NCBI RefSeq assembly: GCF_007829835.1 | Contig: NZ_VIWP01000004.1 | Span: 124,001 to 188,000, forward strand | From: Neorhizobium alkalisoli | GTDB taxonomy: Bacteria; Pseudomonadota; Alphaproteobacteria; Rhizobiales; Rhizobiaceae | Length of the DNA: 64,000 nt | Direction: 5' to 3' | Shown here: piece after piece, positions 17,627-24,481 of the stretch | Layout: the number at the start of each line of letters is the position of its first letter | How positions within the stretch are numbered: position 1 is the stretch's first letter | Notes under the pieces: model-generated | Told to the model about the DNA's origin: nothing | Seen by the model: only the letters and a program-made list of their open reading frames with translations | Databases searched by the model: none | Program-made: the position numbers and the translations under genes

Positions 17627-20299
17627 TCACTGCCCCAGGATGGCGTCGAGAAGCGTCGTGCGGCGCTGCGGCTGCGGCTGGTAGACCTGGCCGACATCTC
17701 CCGGAGGCATCGGAACGCCGCCGACATTGCCGGGCGGCACCGGTGCCTGGCCGTCATAAGGCCCCTTATATTGCCGGTAATCCCGGTATCCGCCGGCCTG
17801 TTGCGCGCGGTTCGAACCATTGCCATCGCCATATTGGCGCGCCGCCTGACGGTTGTCGTAAACCTGCCGGTTATCATATGTGGGGCGATTGTCGTTGCAG
17901 TAGGCGTTGTCGCCATAGGCGCAGGGCGATTGCGGCTGCACCGGCTGAGCACGCTGGCGGGTTGCCTGTTGCTGGACAGGCTGCTGCGGCATCGGCTGCT
18001 GCACGGGGCGCTGGGGCAGCTGTTCCAGCGAGGCTTCCGCCTGGGCTGGTGCCTGCTGCGCGGGGGCCTGCTGTGCCGGCGCTGGCGCCGGCGGGAAATT
18101 GCCCTGCACTGCGCCGGCAGGCAGCTTGTTTCCGGTCGAGCCGGGCAGGATGCCGGAAATGATCTCACCGATCGTCGTCGTGGGCGCCTGCGGCTGTTCC
18201 GTTGCCGGCGGCAAGGCAAGCCCGCTATTGGAGCCGAACAGCGGTGTCGGCGTATAGCCCTTCATCGCCACCGTCATATATTCCTTCCAGGCCTTGGCCG
18301 GCAGGCCGCCGCCCGTCACCTTTTTCATGAAGGCGCCGTCGTCATTGCCCATCCAGATGCCGGTCGTCATGATGCTGGTAAAGCCGACGAACCAGGCGTC
18401 GCGGAAAGACTGGGTCGTGCCGGACTTGCCGGCTGCCTGCCAGCCGTCAATCCGCGCAGCACGGCCCGTGCCTTCATTGACGACGCCGGCCATCATGCTG
18501 TTCATCGCAGCCGTCAGCGGTGCGCTCAGCACGCGCGGCGGATTGCTGTAATCGGCATCGTAAAGCACCTTGCCGTCCGGATCGGTGATCCGTTTCACGA
18601 TATGAGGTGTCGCCTTGTAACCGCCGTTCATGAAGGCGGCATAGGCGGAGGTGAGCTCAAGCGGCGAGACTTCCGACGTGCCGAGCGCGATCGAGGCATT
18701 CGGCTGGATCTCCGAATCGACGCCGAGCCGGTGCGCCAGCGCGATCACCTTGTCGGGGCCGACTTCCATGACGAGTTGGGCGGCAATCGTGTTCAGCGAA
18801 TGGGCGATCGCGTAGGAGAGGGGAACCGGCCCCTTATATTCCTTCTCGTAATTTTCCGGCGTCCAGTTGCCGATCCTGACCGGCGTGTCGTTGCGGATCG
18901 TATCGGGTCTCAAGCCCGATTCGAGCGCTGCCGCATAAACGAACGGCTTGAACGACGAGCCGGGCTGGCGTTTTGCCTTGGTGGCGCGGTTGAACTGGCT
19001 TTCGCCATAGTCGCGCCCGCCCACCAGTGCGCGGATCGCGCCCGTCGCATCGACGGAGACGAGAGCGGCCTGCGAAACATTCGATTTCGCGCCGTCCTTC
19101 TTCAGGACCTCGTTCAGAACCTTGTCGGCGGCGTCTTCCAACCGGCGGTCGATCGTCGTCTCGACGACGATATCCGTCTTCGGCTCGCCGATCAGGCTTT
19201 TCACTTCGTCGACGACCATGTCGGCCGCATATTGCTGCGCGCCGGTCCAGTTGCTCTTTGCCTTGGTCGGCGGCTGCGACATGGCGGTCTTCAGGTCGCT
19301 GTCGGTGATGAACCCTTCCTGGCGCATCGCGCCAAGCACGACCTGCGCACGCGCTTCGGCCGCCTCGGGATCACGCGCCGGCGACAGGCGCGACGGCGCC
19401 TTCAGAAGACCTGCGATCGTGGCGGCTTCGCCGAGGCTGACGTCGCGTGCCGACTTGTTGAAATAACGCCGCGATGCCGCCTCGACGCCATAGGCATTCG
19501 AGCCGAAGAACACGCGGTTCAGATACATGGCAAGGATCTGGTCCTTGGTGAATGTGTGTTCCAGCCAGAAGGACAGGAGCACTTCCTGGATTTTTCGCTC
19601 GAAGGTGCGGTCCGGCGACAGGAACAGGTTTTTTGCCAGCTGCTGGGTGATCGTCGAGCCACCCTGGATCGGCTGGCCGGTAATATTGTTGACGAAGGCG
19701 CGCGCCAGCCCGAGCGGATCGACGCCGAAATGCGAATAGAAACGCCTGTCCTCGATCGCGATCACCGCCTGCGGCAGATAGGGCGACATGTCCTCGAGCG
19801 CCAGAGCCTCGCCGCCGGTCGTGCCGCGATTGGCAAGCACGGAGCCGTCATTGGAGGTGATCTTCATGTTCGGCGGGCGATCCGGGATCGTCCAGGTGCT
19901 GGCCGATGGCATGCGGGCGCCGTAATAAAGCACCAGTCCGCCAACACCGATGCCGGCCCAGATGGCAAGCACGACACACCAGTAGATCAGCCTGCGGATG
20001 CCGGCGAAAAATCCGCCGCCTTCGCGTTCGCGCCGTCTTTCACGGCCTCGGCTTTCGCGCTCGCGGCGCGGGGCCTGTTTGTTGCGGGGAGCACGGGAGG
20101 GGCGGGAACGGGCTACGGGTTCTTCGTCGCGATCGTCCTGATCATCGTCGTCGTCAAACTCGACCTCGGCTTTCGGCACGCGCCGCTTGCCGCGTCCGGA
20201 ACCGCTGATCCGGTCGTCCGCGTCAAGGCGAAAATCCTCGTTCTGTCGAGCCCCTTCGAAGGAAGGTTCGACGCGCCTGTCCGATTTCCTGGCTGCCAT
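17627..20299 (-). CDS. mrcA: Penicillin-binding protein 1A (bifunctional transglycosylase/transpeptidase)
   Basis: Builds and cross-links peptidoglycan at the periplasmic face. In order: a long charged cytoplasmic tail rich in Arg and Asp (about 1-95), one transmembrane helix (about 105-130), and a GT51 glycosyltransferase domain with the catalytic Glu in IEDRRFYSHFG and the motif GGSTITQQLAKNLFL. Then comes a transpeptidase domain with SxxK (GSSFKPF), SxN (HSLNTIA) and KTG-type (KSGTTQ) motifs. A Pro/Gln-rich C-terminal tail of over 150 residues ends the protein. Total 890 residues from the ATG at 20299, which has only a weak SD. Confidence 0.93.
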   Translation of the reverse strand: MAARKSDRRVEPSFEGARQNEDFRLDADDRISGSGRGKRRVPKAEVEFDDDDDQDDRDEEPVARSRPSRAPRNKQAPRRERESRGRERRREREGGGFFAGIRRLIYWCVVLAIWAGIGVGGLVLYYGARMPSASTWTIPDRPPNMKITSNDGSVLANRGTTGGEALALEDMSPYLPQAVIAIEDRRFYSHFGVDPLGLARAFVNNITGQPIQGGSTITQQLAKNLFLSPDRTFERKIQEVLLSFWLEHTFTKDQILAMYLNRVFFGSNAYGVEAASRRYFNKSARDVSLGEAATIAGLLKAPSRLSPARDPEAAEARAQVVLGAMRQEGFITDSDLKTAMSQPPTKAKSNWTGAQQYAADMVVDEVKSLIGEPKTDIVVETTIDRRLEDAADKVLNEVLKKDGAKSNVSQAALVSVDATGAIRALVGGRDYGESQFNRATKAKRQPGSSFKPFVYAAALESGLRPDTIRNDTPVRIGNWTPENYEKEYKGPVPLSYAIAHSLNTIAAQLVMEVGPDKVIALAHRLGVDSEIQPNASIALGTSEVSPLELTSAYAAFMNGGYKATPHIVKRITDPDGKVLYDADYSNPPRVLSAPLTAAMNSMMAGVVNEGTGRAARIDGWQAAGKSGTTQSFRDAWFVGFTSIMTTGIWMGNDDGAFMKKVTGGGLPAKAWKEYMTVAMKGYTPTPLFGSNSGLALPPATEQPQAPTTTIGEIISGILPGSTGNKLPAGAVQGNFPPAPAPAQQAPAQQAPAQAEASLEQLPQRPVQQPMPQQPVQQQATRQRAQPVQPQSPCAYGDNAYCNDNRPTYDNRQVYDNRQAARQYGDGNGSNRAQQAGGYRDYRQYKGPYDGQAPVPPGNVGGVPMPPGDVGQVYQPQPQRRTTLLDAILGQ

Positions 20300-20538
20300 G
20301 GTGAGCCGGCATACCCCCGTTGCGGCAGGTCGCCCGACCTGCCTATGTCTGAATTTCCTCGCCCGATCCGACTGCTGCACTCTAAATGCGGCGATTTAAC
20401 GAGGTGTAAAAGGATGCTTTTGGCACCTTTATATGCGGCACCACTAAAAAACGCTGGTAAATCTCAAAAAAACCGGCTTTCTACTATTCTAGGAATCACT
20501 GTGATGCGTTCTGGATCAGCCCTTGAGGAGGGGAGGCC

Positions 20539-20727
20539 ATGAATACGATCGTTGAAGCAGTAGTGAAGAATGGTGACCGGCGCGTACCGGTTGGACTGGT
20601 TACGGTCAAGCAGGCGCTCGACATGCCCGAAAAGGGAATATTCGAGTTCAGCCATCCGGCTTTCGAGGCCGGGAAAACGGATGTCTTCCTGAGCCGTGAG
20701 GCTTTGTACAAGCTCAGCCTGTCGTAA
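20539..20727 (+). CDS. Small conserved-looking protein of unknown function
   Basis: A 62-residue soluble, mixed-charge protein with no signal peptide or membrane segment. The SD GAGGGGAGG lies immediately upstream of the ATG, a strong translation signal, which supports a real gene. The sequence is not recognised. It is the first of five small plus-strand genes between PBP1A and the YbaK-like gene, and is divergent from mrcA. Confidence 0.6.
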   Translation: MNTIVEAVVKNGDRRVPVGLVTVKQALDMPEKGIFEFSHPAFEAGKTDVFLSREALYKLSLS

Positions 20728-20841
20728 AGCTTGCGGCGTGGAGGAGCGCCGCCGGAAAATCGACGAAGAGCAATCGATTTCGTGTCTCCGGGAGAACGCT
20801 CGCTCTCCGGCTCGATCCCCATGACTGATTCTCGACGCGGC

Positions 20842-20867
20842 GGAACTTCGTGCGCGGCTGAATGGTT
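20842..20867 (+). promoter_or_regulatory. Possible EcfG-type general-stress promoter
   Basis: GGAAC at 20842-20846 and GTT at 20865-20867 are separated by 18 bases. The alphaproteobacterial EcfG consensus is GGAAC, 16-17 bases, (C)GTT, so the spacing is one base long. It stands 23 bp before the start of the small membrane protein gene at 20890. Confidence 0.4.
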
Positions 20868-20889
20868 GTCTCATTCAAAGGAGATGATC

Positions 20890-21135
20890 ATGGCAAAGAA
20901 AACTCTCAATCTCGGTTTTACCGGTGACGTCGCGGAAGAGACCGGCGTCGCCGTCAGGGCAAAATCTGCAGCCAATCGCATCAAGGACGAAGCCGGCATG
21001 GTTGCGGCCCATGCCGCCGATCATCCGGCGGTGACCGGTTCGGCAGTCGTTGCCGTCGGATTGGTCGCTTTCGCTCTGGGTTATCTGCTTGGAAACAGGT
21101 CCGGCGCAGCACGCTCCGGTCTCTGGCCGAGATAA
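20890..21135 (+). CDS. Small single-helix membrane protein, DUF883/ElaB-like layout
   Basis: An 81-residue protein with an amphipathic N-terminal half and one C-terminal transmembrane helix (about 52-72, SAVVAVGLVAFALGYLLG with glycine-zipper spacing). It is preceded by an Asp-His-Pro, as in ElaB/DUF883 tail-anchored ribosome or stress proteins. The ATG at 20890 sits 7 nt after AAAGGAG; the ATG at 20884 is too close to the SD. A candidate EcfG promoter precedes it. It shares the His-Pro-Ala-helix design with the protein at 22382-22756. Confidence 0.7.
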   Translation: MAKKTLNLGFTGDVAEETGVAVRAKSAANRIKDEAGMVAAHAADHPAVTGSAVVAVGLVAFALGYLLGNRSGAARSGLWPR

Positions 21136-21201
21136 GACGGCCGGAGCGACCAGGAAGCGGGGCTTCGTAAATTGCGGCCGTTTCGGGAGCGATCAGTTTT
21201 T

Positions 21202-21226
21202 GGAACCATCACAGGGCAACGCAGTT
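21202..21226 (+). promoter_or_regulatory. EcfG-type general-stress promoter
   Basis: GGAAC (21202-21206), 17 bases, GTT (21224-21226), a good match to the EcfG consensus. It lies 33 bp before the ATG of the downstream Pro-rich small protein. Confidence 0.6.
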
Positions 21227-21258
21227 TTATCCTTGGTACCTCAACCAAGGAGACAGTT

Positions 21259-21456
21259 ATGCCCAATCGCGATCCGCTTCCGACACCCGGCGCGGAAACT
21301 CCGCGTGGCCCTGTACCCACCGGAGGTGTGCCGGACCACACCCAGGAAAAGCCGCCGCTGACGCCGGCGCAGGATCCTGGCGATACCAAGAATCCGCAGG
21401 ATCCGACACTTGATCCGGCGCTTCTCCCCATCGGAGATCCCGCCGGCATGGCCTGA
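21259..21456 (+). CDS. Small proline-rich acidic protein, probably stress induced
   Basis: A 65-residue hydrophilic protein, about one quarter Pro, rich in Gly, Asp and Thr, with no hydrophobic segment. It is probably disordered. AAGGAGA is 5-6 nt before the ATG and an EcfG-like promoter lies directly upstream. The sequence is not assignable to a functional family. Rhizobia carry many such short EcfG-dependent genes, so a role in general stress is likely but inferred. Confidence 0.65.
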   Translation: MPNRDPLPTPGAETPRGPVPTGGVPDHTQEKPPLTPAQDPGDTKNPQDPTLDPALLPIGDPAGMA

Positions 21457-21690
21457 TCGGCTGATGCAACCAAATCTGCAATGGTAGCGCTGCGAAAGTG
21501 GCGCTGCCATTTTTCGTGCGTGCAATAAGGGTAATTCCATAAGGGTTAACCCCTAAATTGCACCCATGGGAATTTGTTATTGCTATTTAATTAGGGTGGT
21601 CTCACACTCTTCACGCTTTTGGGCAGGAACTCTGGGGGTCTTCGACCGGTGAGTCTGGCGTCAATTATCGGCGCCACCGGATGAGCGTTT

Positions 21691-21724
21691 AAGGCTCTAA
21701 AGGAACACCGGAAGAGGAAGGGTT
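21691..21724 (+). promoter_or_regulatory. Repeated stress-promoter motif upstream of the 21758 gene
   Basis: The 16-mer AAGGCTCTAAAGGAAC (21691-21706) is present again at 22312-22327, where it joins the end of an inverted repeat to the next EcfG promoter. Here GGAAC (21702-21706) is followed by GTT at 21722-21724 with 15 bases between, slightly short for EcfG. Confidence 0.35.
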
Positions 21725-21757
21725 GCCTTTTTATCCGCTCGTAGTCGGGAGGGTGAT

Positions 21758-21970
21758 ATGCCGACACAACAAATCAGAAATCCGGTCAATCCGGACCAGC
21801 TTAATCTACTGCAGCAGGTCTTCGATGAGACTTGTCTTGAACATCATATCGAGAAGTCCAGCCCCGATGCCGAGGCATTGGCGCTCATTCTCGTAAACTC
21901 CCTTCAGAAGGGCTCGGACGACAAGAATCGTCTTGCAGCTTTGGCGGAAACGCTCGCCAAAGGCCTGTGA
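21758..21970 (+). CDS. Small conserved rhizobial protein of unknown function
   Basis: A 70-residue soluble helical protein (LNLLQQVFDETCLEHHIEKS early, then a second helix ALALILVNSLQKG). GGGAGGG lies 7 nt upstream of the ATG, and a clear terminator follows at 21999. It sits within the island of small stress-type genes. No function can be assigned; the layout is that of a dimeric helical hairpin. Confidence 0.65.
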   Translation: MPTQQIRNPVNPDQLNLLQQVFDETCLEHHIEKSSPDAEALALILVNSLQKGSDDKNRLAALAETLAKGL

Positions 21971-21998
21971 CCTGCTGAACCACGGATGACACATTATC

Positions 21999-22036
21999 AT
22001 GCCGCAGTGCCTGCGAGGTGCTGCGGCATTGCTTTT
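21999..22036 (+). terminator. Terminator after the 21758 gene
   Basis: Nine-base stem ATGCCGCAG / CTGCGGCAT with a 13-base loop, then TGCTTTT. It separates the small gene from the inverted-repeat element. Confidence 0.65.
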
Positions 22037-22044
22037 GACGGTTC

Positions 22045-22321
22045 TTAGAGCCTTTCCTTGTTAGATTGAAGCATTCTGTTGGCTCAAACGGAGTCGGATG
22101 GTCGCCTGGCCGGCGCGCGTCGTAGCTGCGGCATACGGCCAAGCCGGCCAGGCGACCATCCGGCCCGTTTCAGCCAACCCCGAAGGGGCCGGGCATCTTT
22201 CCGCCGGGATCAGAGGCGATCGGCTCGGACGTACCCCGCGGTATGCCCTTCGCCAATCGCCTCTGCCCCAACGAAAACCTGCTCCGGCAGAATGCTTCAA
22301 TCTAACAAGGAAAGGCTCTAA
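22045..22321. repeat. 277-bp MITE-like inverted-repeat element with nested palindromes
   Basis: The outer arms, 22045-22078 and 22288-22321, are perfect 34-bp inverted repeats starting TTAGAGCCTTTCC. Inside are a perfect 19-bp inverted pair (22095-22113 with 22144-22162) and a 10-bp pair (22211-22220 with 22256-22265). No open reading frame of note lies inside. If the true terminus is GAGCC, both ends are flanked by TA, as left by IS630/mariner-type insertion. It could be a MITE, a mosaic intergenic element or the template of a large structured RNA. It lies directly before the EcfG promoter of the next gene. Confidence 0.75.
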
Positions 22322-22322
22322 A

Positions 22323-22347
22323 GGAACCTATCTGCCTCTGGGAAGTT
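22323..22347 (+). promoter_or_regulatory. EcfG-type general-stress promoter of the DUF883-like gene
   Basis: GGAAC (22323-22327), 17 bases, GTT (22345-22347). The -35 element begins one base after the end of the 277-bp inverted repeat. It lies 35 bp before the ATG at 22382. Confidence 0.6.
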
Positions 22348-22381
22348 GAACGGTCTCTCGATCAATTCCCAGGAGGTCAGA

Positions 22382-22756
22382 ATGGCAGATACAGTGAAGA
22401 GCTTGAAGACGGTCGAAACCAAAGCGCCGTCCTTTGATCATGAGCCCAGCGACAGCGGCAATTTCAGCTCGGAAATCGCGACCTTGCGTTCCGAGATCGC
22501 CAGCCTGCGCGATCTGCTCGCCGACAAGACCGGCATCGTCTACGACAAGGTTTCCAGCCGCGCTTCGAGCGCTGTCAATTATGTGTCTGACGAGGCAAGC
22601 TCGGTCGCGACCACGATCAAGGAGCATCCGGCTGCCACCACGACCCTGTTCACCCTGATCGGCGCCATCGGCTTTGCCGTCGGTTATGTGGTCGCCACGG
22701 CCTCCGCTGACAGCAAGCAGGCTTGGTACAGCCGTTATATCAACGACCGGTTCTGA
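22382..22756 (+). CDS. DUF883/ElaB-like tail-anchored membrane protein
   Basis: A 124-residue protein: disordered N-terminus (1-30), a heptad-rich helix SSEIATLRSEIASLRDLLAD (about 33-52), an amphipathic middle, then EHPAATTTLFTLIGAIGFAVGYVV, a single C-terminal helix (about 83-105) with a short tail. This is the ElaB/YgaM layout, in which family members anchor to the inner membrane and bind ribosomes or respond to stress. AGGAGG is 5 nt before the ATG. It is driven by an EcfG-like promoter and closed by a terminator at 22786. Confidence 0.75.
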   Translation: MADTVKSLKTVETKAPSFDHEPSDSGNFSSEIATLRSEIASLRDLLADKTGIVYDKVSSRASSAVNYVSDEASSVATTIKEHPAATTTLFTLIGAIGFAVGYVVATASADSKQAWYSRYINDRF

Positions 22757-22785
22757 TATTATCGGCCGGACGGGTTTTTGAAGCG

Positions 22786-22817
22786 AGCGGGTGGAGCGAT
22801 CCACCCGCTTTTGTTTT
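22786..22817 (+). terminator. Terminator of the DUF883-like gene
   Basis: Ten-base stem AGCGGGTGGA / TCCACCCGCT around GCGA, followed by TTTGTTTT on the plus strand. It ends the small-gene island and faces the convergent YbaK-like gene. Confidence 0.8.
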
Positions 22818-22831
22818 GGCGTCCGCCGGTA

Positions 22832-23314
22832 TCAATCCGCAGCGGCTTCTGCCGGAGGCTGGCCGATATCGATCCAGATGGCGCCCGTCAGCTCAGCCAT
22901 GCGTTCCGTACCGATCCGTACCGCTGCATTCGGTGCTCCGGCAGCCGGCACGACCAGATCGAATTTCCGTAAAGACTGATCGCAATAGATCGGCATGTCC
23001 GTCGCCACCCCGAACGGGCAGACGCCGCCGACCGGATGGCTGGTCAGAGCCTCGACCTCTTCGCCCGCCAGCATGCGCGGCTTGGCTGCGAAGACATCGC
23101 GAAATTTCCGATTGTCCAGCCGGGTCGTGCCCGACATTACAACCAGAACGGTGCGCTCGCCCGCCCGAACACAGATCGTTTTGGCAATCTGGGCCGGATC
23201 GACGCTATGGGCGATTGCCGCGAGCGGCACGGTCGCCGAACTTTCGGCAGTGACGATCACCTCGATATCGGGTGCTTTGGCGGCGAAAAAGGCGCGGACG
23301 GATGTAAGACTCAT
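22832..23314 (-). CDS. YbaK/EbsC-family aminoacyl-tRNA deacylase
   Basis: A 160-residue free-standing editing domain of the YbaK/ProX superfamily, which hydrolyses mischarged aminoacyl-tRNA (for example Cys- or Ala-tRNAPro). Family landmarks are the early AKTICVRAGERTVLVVMSG with the catalytic-site Lys region and SHPVGGVCPFGV, the conserved substrate-pocket loop. The ATG at 23314 gives family length. Upstream in-frame sequence up to 23578 runs across the ar14-type sRNA and is not coding. Precise tRNA specificity is not readable. Confidence 0.85.
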   Translation of the reverse strand: MSLTSVRAFFAAKAPDIEVIVTAESSATVPLAAIAHSVDPAQIAKTICVRAGERTVLVVMSGTTRLDNRKFRDVFAAKPRMLAGEEVEALTSHPVGGVCPFGVATDMPIYCDQSLRKFDLVVPAAGAPNAAVRIGTERMAELTGAIWIDIGQPPAEAAAD

Positions 23315-23445
23315 GGGGTCGAGAATGGCCGAATGAAAAAGTCTCGGCAAGCCGTCAAAGCCATCAAATCGAGCCATGTCGAAAACGCATTGCTGCGCTG
23401 CGAAATTCTGGCTGTTTTTTAAGCTGATCGGGTGTATAACACAAT

Positions 23446-23560
23446 CATCGACGGATGCACTCCTCCTCCCAGTGTCCTCGATGGGACCAGCAACACCTCC
23501 TCCTCCCGGTTGTTGGTCAGTTTCAGAAACCCGGCGCACCTCCTCCCGCGCCGGGTTTTC
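23446..23560 (+). ncRNA. ar14-family small RNA (NfeR1-like) with three anti-Shine-Dalgarno loops
   Basis: Three successive stem-loops each expose a C/U-rich loop: CTCCTCCTCCC at about 23460-23470, ACCTCCTCCTCCC at about 23485-23497, and ACCTCCTCCC at about 23538-23547. The last stem, ACCCGGCGC / GCGCCGGGT, with TTTT is the terminator. A TATAAC at 23435-23440 suits a -10, giving an RNA of about 115 nt. Triple CCUCCUCCC loops are the hallmark of the ar14 family of Rhizobiales (NfeR1 in Sinorhizobium meliloti), which represses many transporter mRNAs by pairing to their Shine-Dalgarno regions. Confidence 0.88.
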
Positions 23561-23775
23561 TGTATCCGGCTCAGCCATGCAGCCGGGATAGGGCTAATTT
23601 TCGCACCCTTGACGCATTCCGGTTGAGCCTCTAAATCCGTCGCATCGATATTTGTTTGATAGCCAGCACTTGGCCCCAATGCCTCGCCTGCGACGATCTT
23701 TCTTCAAATTCGAAACACAAACGTCTCACCCGTTGAGGGTGGGGTAGTCGGACATTTGCAAGGAAAGGCATCACT

Positions 23776-23985
23776 ATGGCGACTGGTACTGTAAAGTGGT
23801 TTAACGCAACCAAGGGCTACGGCTTCATCACCCCGGACGACGGCGGCAAGGACGTTTTCGTTCACATTTCCGCTGTTGAGCGCGCTGGCATGGGCCAGCT
23901 GGCTGACGGTCAGAAGATCGGCTACGAGCTGACCACCGACCGCCGCTCGGGCAAGGAATCCGCAGACCGCCTGCAGGCTATGTAA
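23776..23985 (+). CDS. cspA: Cold-shock protein (CspA family)
   Basis: A 69-residue OB-fold nucleic-acid-binding protein that melts RNA structure. It has the RNP-1 motif KGYGFITP and RNP-2 [16 protein letters not shown] lies about 5 nt upstream. The 215-nt region between the upstream sRNA terminator and the ATG is long for a promoter alone and includes a CACCC/GGGTG hairpin near 23728-23744. A regulated leader is therefore plausible, as in other cold-shock genes. A terminator follows at 24027. Confidence 0.95.
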   Translation: MATGTVKWFNATKGYGFITPDDGGKDVFVHISAVERAGMGQLADGQKIGYELTTDRRSGKESADRLQAM

Positions 23986-24026
23986 GGTTTGCGTGAAAGG
24001 GACTTTTCCCTTTCCGGATTTTGAAC

Positions 24027-24056
24027 GAAGGCCGGCTCACGCCGGCCTTCGGTCGT
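24027..24056 (+). terminator. Terminator of the cold-shock gene
   Basis: Ten-base stem GAAGGCCGGC / GCCGGCCTTC around TCAC, followed by GGTCGTTTT. A smaller AAAGGGA/TCCCTTT-type hairpin precedes it at about 23996-24013. Confidence 0.8.
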
Positions 24057-24269
24057 TTTGGACACTGATTCGTGCTGACGCCGGATATTCGACTGCGCCG
24101 ACCGCCGGCCCTTGCAATCGGCCAATACCGCCCCCATCTAGGGTTCAAGAGCGTTTCCGGCGCAATGCAAGGCGAGTCGCCAGATAGGCAGAGCCGCCTG
24201 CATTTAACGGCAGATACGGGAAACCGTGCCGCCTCGGAACAGTCCGCATATCCGTATTAACGGTATGTT

Positions 24270-24444
24270 AACTCCCCTGCGAGACGATGATCGCCAGAGC
24301 CGCGGTGATTTTAGGGATTTATCGATCCTGGAGATCTGAAAGTGGCCGCGCCGAAAATGCTTGTCCCATCGACTGTGACCACGGATGTACTGGCACGATG
24401 AATGGGAGTGGAAAGGTCGGGCTTGCCCGGCCTTTTTGTTTTTA
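24270..24444 (+). ncRNA. Possible small RNA ending in an orphan plus-strand terminator
   Basis: The plus strand carries a good terminator (stem AGGTCGGGC / GCCCGGCCT at 24415-24434, then TTTTTGTTTT) with no gene before it. The cold-shock transcript is already closed at 24056, and no convincing coding sequence lies in the 360 bases between. The upstream boundary is a guess. A non-RNA explanation is a second-line terminator for cspA. Confidence 0.25.
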
Positions 24445-24468
24445 AGGCCCCGCCAGAGCGGGGCCTTT
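24445..24468. terminator. Terminator hairpin between the sRNA-like region and the M20 peptidase gene
   Basis: Ten-base stem AAGGCCCCGC / GCGGGGCCTT around four bases, directly behind the previous terminator. The plus strand continues TTGCTTATTT. For the minus-strand peptidase gene the hairpin is well placed (14 bp past the stop), but its U-run is weak. Confidence 0.55.
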
Positions 24469-24481
24469 TGCTTATTTGAGC

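Noticed and set aside
17501..20542. A 1013-codon open frame antisense to PBP1A
   Set aside because: PBP1A motifs lie in the other strand; the plus frame has low-complexity Arg-rich content and no start signal.
23315..23578. N-terminal extension of the YbaK-like gene, open to 23578
   Set aside because: It would run across the ar14-type sRNA and its promoter; the ATG at 23314 gives the family length.
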